Shown: positions 46,060-58,369 of the stretch, in pieces
Layout: every line of letters begins with the position of its first letter
How positions within the stretch are numbered: position 1 is the stretch's first letter
NCBI GenBank assembly: GCA_002007465.1
Contig: LNAC01000018.1
Location: 8,138,979-8,202,978, forward strand
Origin: Ailurus styani
Taxonomy: Eukaryota > Chordata > Mammalia > Carnivora > Ailuridae
Reading direction: 5' to 3'
Length of the DNA: 64,000 nt
Notes under the pieces: generated by a model
The model's database searches: none
The model's input: the letters and a program-made list of their open reading frames with translations, nothing else
Told to the model about the DNA's origin: nothing
Program-made: the position numbers and the translations under genes

Positions 46060-46615
46060 CTGTATTAGTTTTCTCTTGCTATGTAACACATCACCATAAA
46101 TGTAGTGACTTAAAACAGTAGAAAAGTTTCTTAGGTCAGAAGTACAGCATGGTGTGGCTGGATTTTCTTCTTAGGGTCTCACTCTGCTAAAATCAAGGTA
46201 TCCACCATGACTCAGTTCTCCTCTGGGACAGAAGGTCATTGGTCATGGTTAGAATTCAGTTCTTTGTTGTTTAGAAATGAGGTCCCCGTTTCCTCTCTGT
46301 CAACTGGTGTTTTCTCTCTTCTTCTAGGACCATCCACATTGCTTCTCATGTGATCCTTTCCATCTTTAAGGCACAGTGGCTCATATAATCCTTCTCATGC
46401 TTCCAGTCTCTCTGTCTTCCTCTTATACCCTCCTTTTATACCACCAGTCTTTCCTTTTAAGGGCTCATATGATTAAATTAGGCCCACCTGGATAATCTCC
46501 ATCTTTTAAGGTCAACTGTTCCAAGTAACATAACTGAATAATGGGAGTGATATATCATCAAATTCACAGAGACCAGAGATAAGATAGTTCAGGACTTGAA
46601 TTCTGCCTACCATAA
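46060..46615 (-). repeat. MaLR (MLT1-like) LTR
   Basis: 'tgtattagttttctcttgct', 'atgtagtgacttaaaacagt', 'tgcttccagtctctctgtct', 'taggcccacctggataatct', 'attctgcctaccataac' match the reverse complement of an MLT1-type LTR from end to end. Confidence 0.8.
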
Positions 46616-46639
46616 CCTTTTACCAATTTTTTACCCTTG

Positions 46640-47090
46640 AGTTCTTTTGCTTTAATTGTTAGAAATTCCTTGATGCAGTACTTTTGTAGGAACACATAAT
46701 CAGTACTATAAAGTCAATGACTGTATTTCATAATTTCTTATGTATCATCTCTTTAACCTATAGGTATGATGTTATTTCATTTTTAGATATATGGAAGTTT
46801 TTGTAAACCTATAATTTTGTAATTGATATCTCATTATGGTCACAGAAATAGGCTGTAAAATATTAATGCTTTGGAATTTATGAAAACTTCCTTTGAAGCC
46901 AGCACATAGGTAATTTTTATGAAGTTTCTATTTTTTTCTCAAAAATGAATTCATGGTCTCCATTTGGTAAAATTACTCTACCATTGATAGCTTTCAACAT
47001 TTTTTAGGGATACATTAAAGATTTCATTGGAAGATCAACTGTTAACACCAAGCCTCTGAACAATTTAAATAAAAATTAGAACATGTTGAA
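46640..47090 (-). repeat. Old L1M ORF2 fragment
   Basis: 'tgatatctcattatggtcac', 'agaaataggctgtaaaatat' and 'gccagcacataggtaatttt' resemble decayed antisense L1 ORF2. Confidence 0.5.
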
Positions 47091-47116
47091 GACTCTATTT
47101 TAGAAATAAGATGCGT

Positions 47117-47367
47117 CCCATTTTCTTTATTTTATTTTATTTTATTTATTATTTTTTTTAAGATTTTATTTCTTTATTTGACACAGAGAGAGAGAGAGAG
47201 AGATCACAAGTAGGCAGAGAGGCAGAGAGAGAGGAGGAAGCAGGCTCCCTGCCGAGCAGAGAGCCCGATGCGGGCCTCGATCCCAGGACCCTGAGATCAT
47301 GACCTGAGCCGAAAGCAGAGGCTTTAACCCACTGAGCCACCCAGGCGCCCCCATTTTCTGTATTTTA
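47117..47367 (-). mobile_element. Young CAN SINE, 18-bp target-site duplication
   Basis: Antisense body 47135-47349: (TTTTA)n tail, 'gatcacaagtaggcagagag', 'gcccgatgcgggcctcgatc', 'ggctttaacccactgagcca'. CCCATTTTCTTTATTTTA (47117-47134) and CCCATTTTCTGTATTTTA (47350-47367) differ at one base. Confidence 0.95.
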
Positions 47368-49869
47368 GAGGCCAAGAATAGTTTATTTCCTTTATTACAT
47401 AAGATATATTATGTGCATATAACATATCACATTTTGCTTTGCTGATTCTTTATATTCAGCATCAATTCTTTAGCTACCACAGAGAAGAGCAGAAATTGTA
47501 CCATGGACCTCAGACCTTTAGCATTGGAGTCAACAGTTTGGTTACTTTTGTAGCAATGGTGATTCTCTGATGTGAACACTGCATATCCATCTCTTCCTCC
47601 CTCACCCCTAGATGTTCTTGTCCGCTGACTGGAGCAGGGAGGAGTGGTTTCAGCATCAAAACAAAGCTAGGTTGTAGTACTGGTCCCATATACATGAGCT
47701 CCATATTGGAACACTCTGAATCTTAGCTACCTGTTCTCTTGCAACTGCATTTTCTAAAAGCAGTGACTGTCCAAAGCTGCAAACACCTAAGTCATTTTGG
47801 GTGGGCACATACATGAATAGAGGGAAATAAACAAAACAAGTTTAAAAGCAGAATTCATATAGGGGAGCTGCCAGATGCGAAAATAAGAAAGAACCATTAG
47901 GAAAGAACCATTTATTTAAAATCTATTCCTCTTATAGCACAGGTTATCCTGACGTTAAAGTAGCATAATTGCGAGACATCCTTCTGATTCCGTCCCTAGA
48001 TGTTTTGTTGATTTTTATATATTCATGCAATCTCTAATACTAGAGGGGCATCTGAATTTGAATCATATAGCAGTGAAAAAAAATGGAAAGAACCTTTGAA
48101 ATAGTTAAGGCAGACTACATTGATATTAAGATGTCTAGCAAATATTGCCATTACTGTTATGGATGATAAATTATTTTAAATGCAAACTTGAGTGGTTTCA
48201 GTGCAACCTTAGGTTGGTCTATAAGAAAATAAATTTTCAAAAGGCAAGCACTATTTGATCCCATAATTGTGACTTGCCAATAAAGCTTATCATTCCTGAC
48301 CAGATCTACAGAGCATTGTGCAGGAGGGTCACGGGCCAAAGAGCTAAGTTTCGGTGCCACAGTTTGTCCTTTTTTGTCTGGCTCTGCACCCTTCTGGGGT
48401 GGGCACAAGATTCTGACCAGAATACTTGGTTTTCCAGGGTGGCAGGGAGGGTGCCTTTTAACTAAATGGGCAGCAGGTTAGACACAGGACAGAGCCGGAG
48501 GCCAGTCATAGGATGGGTGAGAGAGCAGTGAGAGTAAAGGCCAGTAGCAATCTTTAGATTCAGAGAAACAAAGAGAACCAAATAAGACCATCTGTTTTAT
48601 GTTCTTGATTTGTTGCTCCTTTTATCTGCAGACACTATCATTCTCTATTTCTTACTATCATTTCTACCCTTAAATCCTGCATTATATTTTGACTTAATCC
48701 TGTTTGTTGGGCATAAAGGAAAGTGGAGGCAGATCCTGGGGGGTGGGGTGCATGTACTGTCTCAGAGGGGAGAGGCTTCTGCAACATGTGGGAGTGTTGA
48801 TGGGAAGCATTGACCCTCATTAGAGGGGAGCAGGATACTTCTGCAGGCCAGAAGGTTCAGGGGAATCTTGGGATCAAAATAGATTATTGCACTAACCCGG
48901 TTGATCTGCTATATATTTCATGGTCCCCCCACTTTCCTCATCGGGTCCCTAACCTTAGCATAATAGACCTGCCTGTGTTGAGAACTGAACCTTCTCTGGA
49001 GCTCAGCTGCTCTTGTGATCAAGTCCTGGTTTTAGTCCTGATCCTCAGTTTTACCTTTCCATCCCCCAAGGAAGCCCTAACTGTTTTCACACTTAGCTTT
49101 GAATTGATGATTCACCATTCTCAGTATTTCCTTACCTTCCTCTGAAGTCTCAGGTGTCCCCACAACTGCCACCCAAATCTTTTGTCCTTAACATTTCCAC
49201 TTCCCCTGTAGCTCCTAAATGTTTGGTCTATTGCATTCTGGCCACGGGAATACCACTCCAGTTCACCACTTGTGAACATTATAACAGTTGCACTGCACAC
49301 TTGTGCTTGCCACAAACTGTGCCCCCTACTACTGGCAGTGGTGACCTTGATCTGGCTCCCAGTCCCATTTGAATGTTTCTATCTTGGACCATTCCTGGCA
49401 TTAACTGTTACAGGTTGAGATCCCCCAGAAAGCAGGCTGTGGAACAGAGATCCCTACAACTGTAGGGATTTTAACAGAGAATACTCTAAGGATCCACGCC
49501 TGTGGGGAAGGGTAGGTGGCAGGGTGAGGGGGAAGGAGAATAGAGGCTACAGAGAAGTCCTAACAGAGGCCTCAGCTGACCACACAAAAGCTCAGAGCCT
49601 GGGAGGTCATTCAGTGTTGCTCCCAATTGGAGCTGAGGAGTTGGACATTTATACCTCTGCAATGACTAGATTCTAGATACTGGTACTTCTGTACGGGTAT
49701 AGGAATGGGGTGTGACCTTGAGTGACCTTTCTTCTTCAGCTGAGGGCAATTTCTGGGGAGCACTGATGGCTGAGACACTAGAATCAGCTGCATGATGGGT
49801 GATCTGGGTGGGACATTTGTGCTTCATGGAAGAAGCCAAGCAACTCTTATTAGTTTATTATCTAGTTAC
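47368..49869. other. Unique intergenic DNA
   Basis: 2.5 kb, the longest stretch here without a repeat I can name. A 111-codon plus frame at 48810-49145 and a 72-codon frame at 49154-49372 have no recognisable domain. An exon cannot be ruled out by eye. Confidence 0.5.
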
Positions 49870-49985
49870 CTGCTTCTCTAGCTCCTGCACTTGGTGTGAA
49901 GATTAAAGATTATGTTTGTAAGGTGCCTGGCATAGTTGGTGTTCAATATATTGTTATTATTATTAGTAGTAGTAATATTAATATC
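49870..49985 (-). repeat. MIR relic with (TTA)n end
   Basis: 'tgaagattaaagattatgtt', 'tgtaaggtgcctggcatagt' and 'tggtgttcaatatattgtta' are antisense MIR, ending in ATTATTATTAGTAGTAGTAA. Confidence 0.65.
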
Positions 49986-49994
49986 AGTATTCAT

Positions 49995-50706
49995 GTCCTT
50001 ATAGTACTTTGCCATGTATCTGTTGTCATGTTTTTTTAGAGTTGTAATCAGCTAAAATTATGCATATTTTCCATGTTGCTGCCTAATCTTTATAACCATG
50101 ATTTTGAATGGTGCTTAATATGTAATTCCACTGGATTTGTCATAACTTACTACATTGTTTTATACCTTGTATATACTTTTATGTTTTTGCAGTTAGAATG
50201 TTGAGCTCGGCTTCATCATGCGTCAGTATTTTTTGTTTTCGTAGGCTATATTCCCAGAAATGGAATTACTGGGTCAAAAACATTTTGACAGCTTTTGATC
50301 AAGAGTGCCAAATTATTTTACAAATACATTGTAATAATTTTATTGCCACTAGCAATATAAAGAAAGTCAATTTTCCTGAAGCTTTGCCAACAATTGGTAT
50401 TGCCATTAAAAAACTTATTACTTTTATAACAGTAACTGGTCTTAATTTCTTTCATACCAGTAAATTGAATATTTTTATAAACATTTATTTACTGTATTAT
50501 GTACTTCATTTACATGTTTATTGAGATATCATCAGGGCTTTAAAATAATCAATTTTATGGGCTCGCTATGTAATAGAGTTATTCGTCCTGTGCTGTCTTC
50601 AACATATTTTGTTAGCCTGTTCTTTGGCTTTCTTTCACACAATGTTTCCGATATATATTAGTTTAGGTTTTTAGGCAGTCACATTTGTTAATCTTTTACT
50701 TTGTGA
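49995..50706 (-). repeat. Old L1M fragment
   Basis: 'ttatgcatattttccatgtt', 'ttcccagaaatggaattact', 'gggtcaaaaacattttgaca', 'tgccaaattattttacaaat', 'tttattgccactagcaatat' are antisense L1M ORF2 end. The 108-codon plus frame is an artefact of this repeat. Confidence 0.7.
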
Positions 50707-50708
50707 TT

Positions 50709-50930
50709 AATCCTTCCGTTTTGGGGGGGCGCCTGGGTGGCTCAGTGGGTTAAAGCCTCTGCCTTCGGCTCAGGTCATGATCTCAGGGTCCTGAGATTGA
50801 GCCCCACATCGGGCTCCCTGCTCAGCAGGGAGTCTGCTCCCTCCTCTCTCTGCCTGCCTCTCTGCCTACTTGTAATCTCTCTTGTGTGTCAAATAAATAA
50901 ATAAAATCTTAAAAAAAAATCCATTCTTTT
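50709..50930 (+). mobile_element. Young CAN SINE
   Basis: Body about 50728-50917: GGCGCCTGGGTGGCTCAGTG, 'gggttaaagcctctgccttc', 'ctgcctacttgtaatctctc', AAATAAATAAATAAAATCTT and poly(A). Flanks AATCCTTCCGTTTT and AATCCATTCTTTT are only partly alike, so the target-site duplication is uncertain. Seven Gs precede the head. Confidence 0.94.
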
Positions 50931-50934
50931 ATAA

Positions 50935-53480
50935 TTCAGCACTTCATGTCACCTTATGATCATTCAATTTTATCCTTGTAATTTTTCTAAAATTTTAGCC
51001 AACTTATCCATCCAGAATTTATCTTGCCCTGTGGCATGATATAAAACATATAAACAGTTAACCCCATTATCGCATTGTTTTATTAGTAAATGTCAAAAGG
51101 TGTGGGCTAGGATAGGGGATCAAAAAGATAAGCAGGATTCAGAAGATAAAACCCTGCCGTGGTAAGGAGCAGCATTGAGAGAAGTGGATCAATGAAGTCA
51201 GGTCAGAGTATTCTATTCAGTATCATTTTCAGTTGCATTAAGTTATTCTGGGTAGAATGAAGCTTGATAATTTGACATTGAGGAAGGGTGTTGGAGATGC
51301 ACTTGGCCAAGGGTATGAAAGTTCCTACTCAGTGAAGTCAAACTAAGGAAGCTTCCCTGTCCCATGTATCCAAGTTGTCTTGTTTTTCTGGAGGCATAAA
51401 TGCAACCACAGTAAAGGCCAATATGTTGTTGAGAAATCATTCTTTCTGTATTGATTGATAATCTTGGAATTAGTACCAGACTGTTTTAATTATTGATAAT
51501 TTTACTGTATGTTCCGGCTTTGGAAGGGCTTCTTTCACCTTCACATTATGTTTTAATATACTTAGAAAGTATTTTTCCTCAATTATTCTTCCAAATTAAT
51601 TTTATAATAATTTTATCCAGTTTAAACAACAACAATGAAAACCCTACTGTGATTTTTATTCAAATTGCTTTAATGCAATATGTTAATTGAAAAAAATTGA
51701 CATTCTTAAAATATTTAGACTTTTCATAGAGAAACACACTGAGTCTTTCCATTAGTCAAGTTTTATTTTATATTTCTCAGGGAAATTCTCAAGGCTCCTA
51801 CCCCCATCTCTCCCAATCTAGGTCACACACATTTCCCATTAAGATTCTATCTTCAGATTTTATATTTTGTGTTCTATTGGGAATGGGGTTTTTTTTTCCC
51901 CATGAAATGCTCTATATCTTTATCTAGTAATTTTATTGATTTTAAAAAATTAATTCAAATACTTTTTTCAATGGATTTCTATAAACAGTATAATTTTCCT
52001 GTTTCCTTTCCAATGGTGTTATTTGTTGGTTTAAAACAAATGTTTGTACATTGAGTGAGACATGCTTCTATTTCCATCATTTGGAGATGTTTTATGAATA
52101 GTGGCTATTGAATTTTACCTAATATCTCTTTATGTTTTGATAAAGTATTCTGATTTTTCTCACTTGGAGTGGTGGTGAAATTATTACAATTTCTAGTACT
52201 GATCTGTCATTACTTTCCAGAAGTACTCCCTATTGATTATAATGGCCAGGTCTTTAAATTAACTATTGAATTTCGTTTACTATTATATTTGAGATTTTTA
52301 TATTTATATTTATACATAGTATTGATTCTCTAAGTCTTTATCCCATGTACTTTAGATTTTGTGACACTTTTATATTTGCTTAGAATTCTGTAGCTTTTAA
52401 TATCTATGTGTTCATCAAATTTTATGGAAATTTTAATGGTCTTTTTCTTTATTTTCTTTAGAAAGTTTTAAAAAATTTGTCAGTAAAAGCAACTCATACT
52501 GGAAATTTTGGAGGGTTATTTTATTTTTTTTATTTTATCTTTATTATTCTATTCAGGTTTTGTCTTGCATTAATTTTCATATTTTTTCCGAAGTGTTATC
52601 AATTTCTTTCATGTCTTCAAGTATAACAGCATTCCTTCATTCTTTTTTTTTTTTGCATTCCTTCATTCTTATAACCTGTGTATCTGCTGCTAATAGTTTC
52701 TTTCATTAAAAAAAACTTTATAGGTCTTACTCTCTGACTTTGTAGGTTATATTTTATTCATATTTTTAAAAAATACCTAAATATTAGTTTTATTTAGTAA
52801 ATTCTACTGTCCAAAGACAAAAGTTACACACAAACATACTCACATTATTAGGAAATGGACAGCAGAATTTTAAAACGAAATTACCCTGATCTCAGTTTTC
52901 TCTTTCCTTTGTAGATAATCATTTCCTTTGATTATGGCTAGGTCAATTCTTTTAACAATAATCTTACCTTCAACACAGTCAGCTCTTTTCAGTACGAAGA
53001 ATAAAATCTTTCTTGGGAAAATGTTCTTCTGTTCTTTTTAAACCTTATGGATTCTTAAAATATAGCTTTTCCTTTTACCAAAGTTTAACATGCACATTAT
53101 TTAAAGAGTCAAGTATTCCCACAGGCTCGCTATAATGAACGTCCTTCTCCCTACGAGCCAATCCCCCTTCCTGTATTTTTCTATTTTCCACAGGCCTCTA
53201 CTTTCAAATCGTAGTTATTTAACCTCCATTTTTTTCAATAACATGCTTATTTTATTACATCTCAAGCCCATTACATTCCCATCATGAAGTTGTTTTCGCA
53301 GCCACCCTCCGCATTCCTGCCACACACAAAACCTCCTGGTCTCCATTCTCCCAATTTGGTCTTCTGATTTTCTCATATTTCTCCCTTATTTTCTGTCTCT
53401 TTGGCTTTTTGCTTTGTATTTTGGGAGAATTCCTTACGTTTGTCTTTTGTCCTTTTCTTTACTGTTTTTTTAATGGGATT
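50935..53480 (-). repeat. AT-rich region with old L1M fragments
   Basis: Parts read as antisense L1M ORF2 ('gccaacttatccatccagaa' near 50999, 'ttgataatcttggaattagt' near 51457, 'tatgttccggctttggaagg' near 51508). Much of the rest is AT-rich without a clear match, and the merging of fragments is approximate. No gene recognised. Confidence 0.4.
52629..52670 (-). mobile_element. Poly(T)-only insertion between 16-bp direct repeats
   Basis: GCATTCCTTCATTCTT at 52629-52644 is repeated exactly at 52655-52670 with only ten Ts between. This is what an extremely truncated L1-type retrotransposition event (tail only) would leave. A simple tandem duplication with T expansion is the alternative. Confidence 0.6.
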
Positions 53481-53489
53481 CTAGTATTG

Positions 53490-54635
53490 CTAAATGCATG
53501 TGTTCACACTTCCTTTTTTCATAAGAAGTCTGATTTTTGCTAGTTTTCTTTCCTCAGTTTCTGGTATAAAAGAATTCAATGTATTGAATCCATCTTCCTT
53601 GCTTCTTATATCTTCTCTTGACATTTACAAAAACTTAATGAGCCACTCTTTTACTCTTTTAAAATATTCCCTCCTTTTTACATATCTTTCCTGCTATTCA
53701 CTGTCTTTATTCGGTTTCTTTTTAAAAAAGGGAGGGGCATGATTTATGACATCTTCCAGTAACACTTCTATATTTTCCAGTTGCTACATATGTTTGTGTT
53801 TTATTCAATATGTAAGTATGTATATTCAAGAAGTATGATATATTAATTCCTGAATCCAGTCTATTTCAAAGGGAACTACTTGCTTCAAAATTTTCAGATT
53901 GGTTCTTCTCTTTTAAACTGTTGGTCTCTTCACTTATGCCATAATTTTTTTATCTTCTGGTTTTATGAGTGAAAGTTTTTGTAAGTAGAAATCTCATATT
54001 TTGAGATCAATCAAGCTTGACAGCTGGTACAGATTTCAAGAAGTATGGTGCATAAACTATGTGTGTGTATGTGTGTGTGTATGAAATGAACTGTTAATCT
54101 ATTTTCCCTTGTGGGCCTCTCTATAGAGCAACCTCTTTCCTCTCTTCATCTGCTTTCTCTGAATTTTAGTAGTGTTTTTCAGATTGTTGTCTGCTTCATT
54201 AATCAAAAGGTGGTTACTGCATGGCTACTGCAATTTTCTTTTGAAGTAGTCTTTTTGATTCAATAAAAGCCATGTCCAGTGGTATCTTACTGAAAACACA
54301 AAGCAGTTGTTTTTTGTAATATTGGTATGGTTTGGGAAGCAAATCTATTTCAGTGAAAGAATTTTACCCTGATGTTGCAGGAATTAGTTCTTACTACCAT
54401 GTGCTGGATATTATCATGGACTTCACTAGATTTTATTCTTTTCCAATCCTTTGTTCTTGAACTAGGAGAAATGTTGGCTCAGTGGTGGCAAAGAGTCAAA
54501 AAGTGAGGCTTGCCATCAGCCCCTTTGTGTTGTGCCTGAGCACTGTGCATTCCATCTCTCAGGTCAGCCACAGCAGTTCTTGTCTGCTAGAGATAATTGT
54601 TTGCCCAGTTCTAAGTTCTTCCAGCCCTCCAAGCC
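53490..54635. other. Unassigned AT-rich DNA
   Basis: No element named with confidence. A short TG tract lies at 54061-54081. The 82-codon hydrophobic frame at 53494 reflects T-richness. Confidence 0.45.
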
Positions 54636-54639
54636 AGGG

Positions 54640-54860
54640 CTGTCCAACAGAACTTTCTGAGATGGTACTATATCATCATGGAGCTCTGCTCTGTCCAATA
54701 GAGTAGCTGTTAGCCACATGTAGCTATCAAGCGCTTGAAATGTAGCGTGTGGCTCAGGACCTGAATTTTAAATTTAGTCTAACTTGAATTAATTTAAATT
54801 TGAATTTGAGTAGCCATATGTAGCTAGTGGCTACCATATTGGAGAGCAGAGCTCTTGGCA
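54640..54860. repeat. hAT-Charlie-type DNA transposon relic (MER5-group-like)
   Basis: 'cagggctgtccaacagaact', 'gctctgtccaatagagtagc', 'tagccacatgtagctatcaa', 'gcgcttgaaatgtagcgtgt', 'gtagctagtggctaccatat', 'tggagagcagagctct'. The text is partly palindromic, as in MITE-like Charlie elements. The exact family was not settled. Confidence 0.65.
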
Positions 54861-56240
54861 TCTCAAAGCATTCAGGTTAAGGAGAAAATATCCCTTGAAA
54901 GAGTAATTGTGAATCTAGCTGAGAAGGGAGATACCAGCCAGCAGCTCCAGGACTTCGAAGACCCTTAGTCCACAGAAGCATAAGGAAGCCTTAGGAGAGA
55001 CTGAGAGCTCTTTTGGTTTGGGAAGTGCAGATTCAATCAAAGAATAGTTGGACTTCCAGCATATAACATATAGGTGCTTGGGGATAGTGAACCAAATGCT
55101 CATCAAGATTGGAGAAAATAGATACATGAGACTCAAAGCTACCTCTGACAGGGGCTGATTCTTAATATTTGACCCATGATTTCACAAATTCCCACCAGCA
55201 CCCACATACCATTGTTTCTTGCTTCTCATGTGGCTTTACAAGTTTCCTTTCATAAAGTTTAACAGGTACTTGAAGGAGTATTGGGGAGAGCAGTTTCCTT
55301 GTACTTTCATGACTTACCTATTCACAGAATTCTCTTGATTTTATTTTCAAACTTAGAAAAAGAGCTAAGTTATCAGCCAGGCAGATAAAATGGTTTGTTT
55401 GATCGTCTGAGAAGTGGGAGCTTGTAAAAGGTATTTGTTTGAGCTTTCCACTTAATCTTGACAGCACCTTGCCATCTGACACTCAATTTAATGTTAAATT
55501 TGGAGACAAAATAGAAAGGAGGGGTGTGGGTGTTATTTGTTATCAGTTCAAAGACAGAGTCACTTCTGTCTTCGCCTGCCAGGATGCTCCCCATCCCATT
55601 CAGATCCCATCATCTCCAGTCATTTTAGCCTGAAACTCGCCTCAGCAAAACAACTCCCCACCTTGCTTCACCCCAATCAGATTCTTTTTTAAGCGGGAAG
55701 GATGGGGTCCATGATTACATCCTCAAAACTCCATCCATTTGACACCGTAGCCAGGTTTCCAAACAGCCTGCACATTCCCTGTCAATGAGTTCCATGAAAC
55801 TGGTGGCACACCAGGATGGCCTTATTTGCTTTCTGCTTTAAGCAGAAAAATTGGATTTAGAAAGCTTTTCCTAATCTGGATCTCTGCAATATATAATAAA
55901 CTTCTTACATCTGTCACCATTAGCATTCTCCTTGCTGTCTTTACTTTTATGTTTTAAAGAGGAAGGACAGGGGTCCCCTTTCTTTCTCTTCCTATTCAAG
56001 CACTGTCTTGGGACAGCTAGCCCTGAAGATTAGTGACATCTTCCTGGCTGGGATAATGGGGGACCAGAACAGATTTAGGATTGCCCTCTATACCAACCAC
56101 ATTCTGTCCTTATTTACTCTAAGGAGCAACCCTTGATCTGGAAGCTTCTGAATGTTTTGAAACTTTTCAGATAATAAAAGGCAAGCCTAAAGCTGTCTGA
56201 ACATCCTCTTTATTGATAGCATTGAGTGTATCCCCAAGGC
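54861..56240. other. Unique intergenic DNA
   Basis: 1.4 kb, no repeat or gene recognised. Confidence 0.5.
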
Positions 56241-56242
56241 AA

Positions 56243-56392
56243 TGTTTTCAAAGTAGGGGACGGCAGCTCACTTACTTTAGAATTACTGTCTGTGCTAGTT
56301 AAAAATGCAGATTCTCAGGCCCTACTGGCTCAGATCTGTCTGCATTTTAACATCTCCCCACCTGATTCCTACGCATTGTGAGAACCACGAAG
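56243..56392 (+). repeat. MER5A-like DNA transposon relic
   Basis: 'tagttaaaaatgcagattct', 'caggccctactggctcagat', 'ctgcattttaacatctcccc', 'acctgattcctacgcattgt', 'gagaaccac' follow MER5A in order. Confidence 0.8.
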
Positions 56393-56559
56393 AAAGAAGT
56401 AATGTTATCAATCCTTCATTCAGTTGTAGCTCTTAGAGGCTGGGATATAAGTAGCCTTTTAATCAGCAGAGAAGTTGTCTGGTGGAGAGTAAGATGTGAA
56501 GTATAGGAATAAAGAAGTCACAGTTTTAAATCCTGTGTCATTGTTTGCTTGCTGCCAAA

Positions 56560-56690
56560 CAATAAGGAACCAACTTGGTCCTCCTGACTTGGTTTCCTTG
56601 TTTGTAAAGCTGGTAATCACAGGCTTGATGAGGCATGAACATAAATCACCTGGCACATAATGAGCACTTGGTAAACATTTTCTATTATGA
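56560..56690 (-). repeat. MIR relic
   Basis: 'cttgtttgtaaagctggtaa', 'tgaacataaatcacctggca' and 'cataatgagcacttggtaaa' are antisense MIR. Confidence 0.6.
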
Positions 56691-56699
56691 TTTCTCAAC

Positions 56700-57748
56700 A
56701 GATGCTATGTTTTTTCTAAATTATCTAGGAAGCAACTTCATTTTATGAAGCAATAATTTATTTATTCATCAAAGACATGTACACCTGCCAATTAGAGTTC
56801 CAATGAGCTTGAGTTCTCCCACTCATGTCATTCCTGCTAGTTGCAAAGGATCTTGGTGTCTCAGCCTGCACGTTGCCATTTGGTTTCTTGAAATATGCAC
56901 CTAGCTCCTCTACCCCCATTACTACAACTCTTGTCAGTTCCTCTTGGTACCTAAAACTCTGGTTGGCAGCTGCAAAGCTTAAGACCCATGTATAGCTTAC
57001 AGGGACCAATTTTCTTCTGTGTGGACAATTCAAGAGGACTTAATTCAAGATCCTCTGGTTTGAACCTCACACTTACTCTGTGTTAGTGCTGTCAAATGAG
57101 CACTAGTCATTCTTCTCTCATGAAGCATTTTCTCACGATTGGAGGGTTTCTTTTCCTTCCAGAAATATCTTTCTTCATCCTGAACAGGTTAATGCTCAGA
57201 GTTGGATTAACCTGGGGGCATGGAGAGTCTGGGGATCTGGCCCCTACTCTGTGGAGAAGTCTGAACTGTCAGAGGGTGCTCGGAAGGTACAGGCATGCTC
57301 AGACGTGCCTGAGAAATTTAGGGGGTCTGATGGATAAGATCTGCCCCTTCATAGCCCTCCTCAAGTGTGGCAGCTCTACACAGAATCTGTTTCATGTGTT
57401 AGTATGTAAAATTTTGTTAGAGAAAAGAATGTCATTGTAAACAGTGAACAACAATCTTTGAAAATCCCTGATATAGTCCCACACGTTAAAGTTTGAATCA
57501 TGGCTGAGCAAACTGAAGTTCCACCAGAAAGATTAAACGCCTAAACTAACGACTCACAGTCAGTTGGATTAAGTGAATTTCAGCAAACATGTAGCAAGTA
57601 TTTATTGTGGGGCTGGGTGAGGAGAGAGGGACCAAGACACATTTCTGACCACAAAGGTTGCAAGACCTGGTAAGGAAAGAGGAATATAATTAACTATACA
57701 TGTAAATATCCTAAAATAAAAGTGTTATGGGAGCCCAGTGGTGGATTA
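56700..57748. other. Unique intergenic DNA
   Basis: No clear repeat or gene. The 114-codon frame at 57096-57440 has no domain I recognise. Confidence 0.5.
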
Positions 57749-57942
57749 AAAAAATGGTAGGTATGGGTACCTACCTGAGCCTTTGGCTCAGGTCATGATC
57801 CTAGGGTCCTGGTATCCAGTCCCATGTCAGGCTCTCTGCTCAGCAGGGGAGGCTGCTTCTCCCTCTCCCTCTGCCTGCCACTCTCTCTCTCTCTCTTTCT
57901 CTGTCAAATAAATAAATAAAATCTTTTAAAAAATGGTAGGTA
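57749..57942 (+). mobile_element. CAN SINE lacking part of its head
   Basis: Body 57764-57927: it starts TGGGTACCTACCTGAGCC, so the usual 'ctcagtcggttaagcatctg' segment with the A box is missing. The rest is normal ('ggctcaggtcatgatcctag', 'gtcaaataaataaataaaat'). AAAAAATGGTAGGTA at 57749-57763 and 57928-57942 is the 15-bp target-site duplication. Confidence 0.92.
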
Positions 57943-57949
57943 ACGCTGA

Positions 57950-58130
57950 GTGCTAACTCTGAGTGCACTCTGCTTAATTCTGTCTATCTTTATGAAATAG
58001 GCATAATTTCCCCCATTTTACAGATAAAGAAACCAAGATTTAGAGATTTAGAGAGGTAACTTCACATAATTAGTAGGTGGAAGAAATTGGGATTCCAGCA
58101 GATGCTGTCTGACTCCAGAGTTCATATCTT
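57950..58130 (+). repeat. MIR SINE
   Basis: 'cataatttcccccattttac', 'agataaagaaaccaagattt', 'gagaggtaacttcacataat', 'gctgtctgactccagagttc'. Confidence 0.8.
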
Positions 58131-58139
58131 TGCCCAGGA

Positions 58140-58330
58140 GGGAAATCTAAGAACGTTTCAACTGGAGATAGTTTTTGAATTGGGCCCAAAATGATAAGGA
58201 TTTTTTTAAGTGGGTGGGAAAGGAATGTGGATGGGGAAAACATCCCAGGCAGAGTGCCCAATATAGACAGTCCTGGAAGCCTAATAAAATGGTGAAAATG
58301 CAGCATGGGGCCACATTTTGAAAAGCCTTT
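58140..58330 (-). repeat. L2-like relic
   Basis: 'tgaattgggcccaaaatgat', 'ggaaaacatcccaggcagag' and 'tgcccaatatagacag' resemble antisense L2. Confidence 0.5.
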
Positions 58331-58369
58331 GTAATTGGTTTGTAACCACAGGGCAATGGTGGGATGGGA

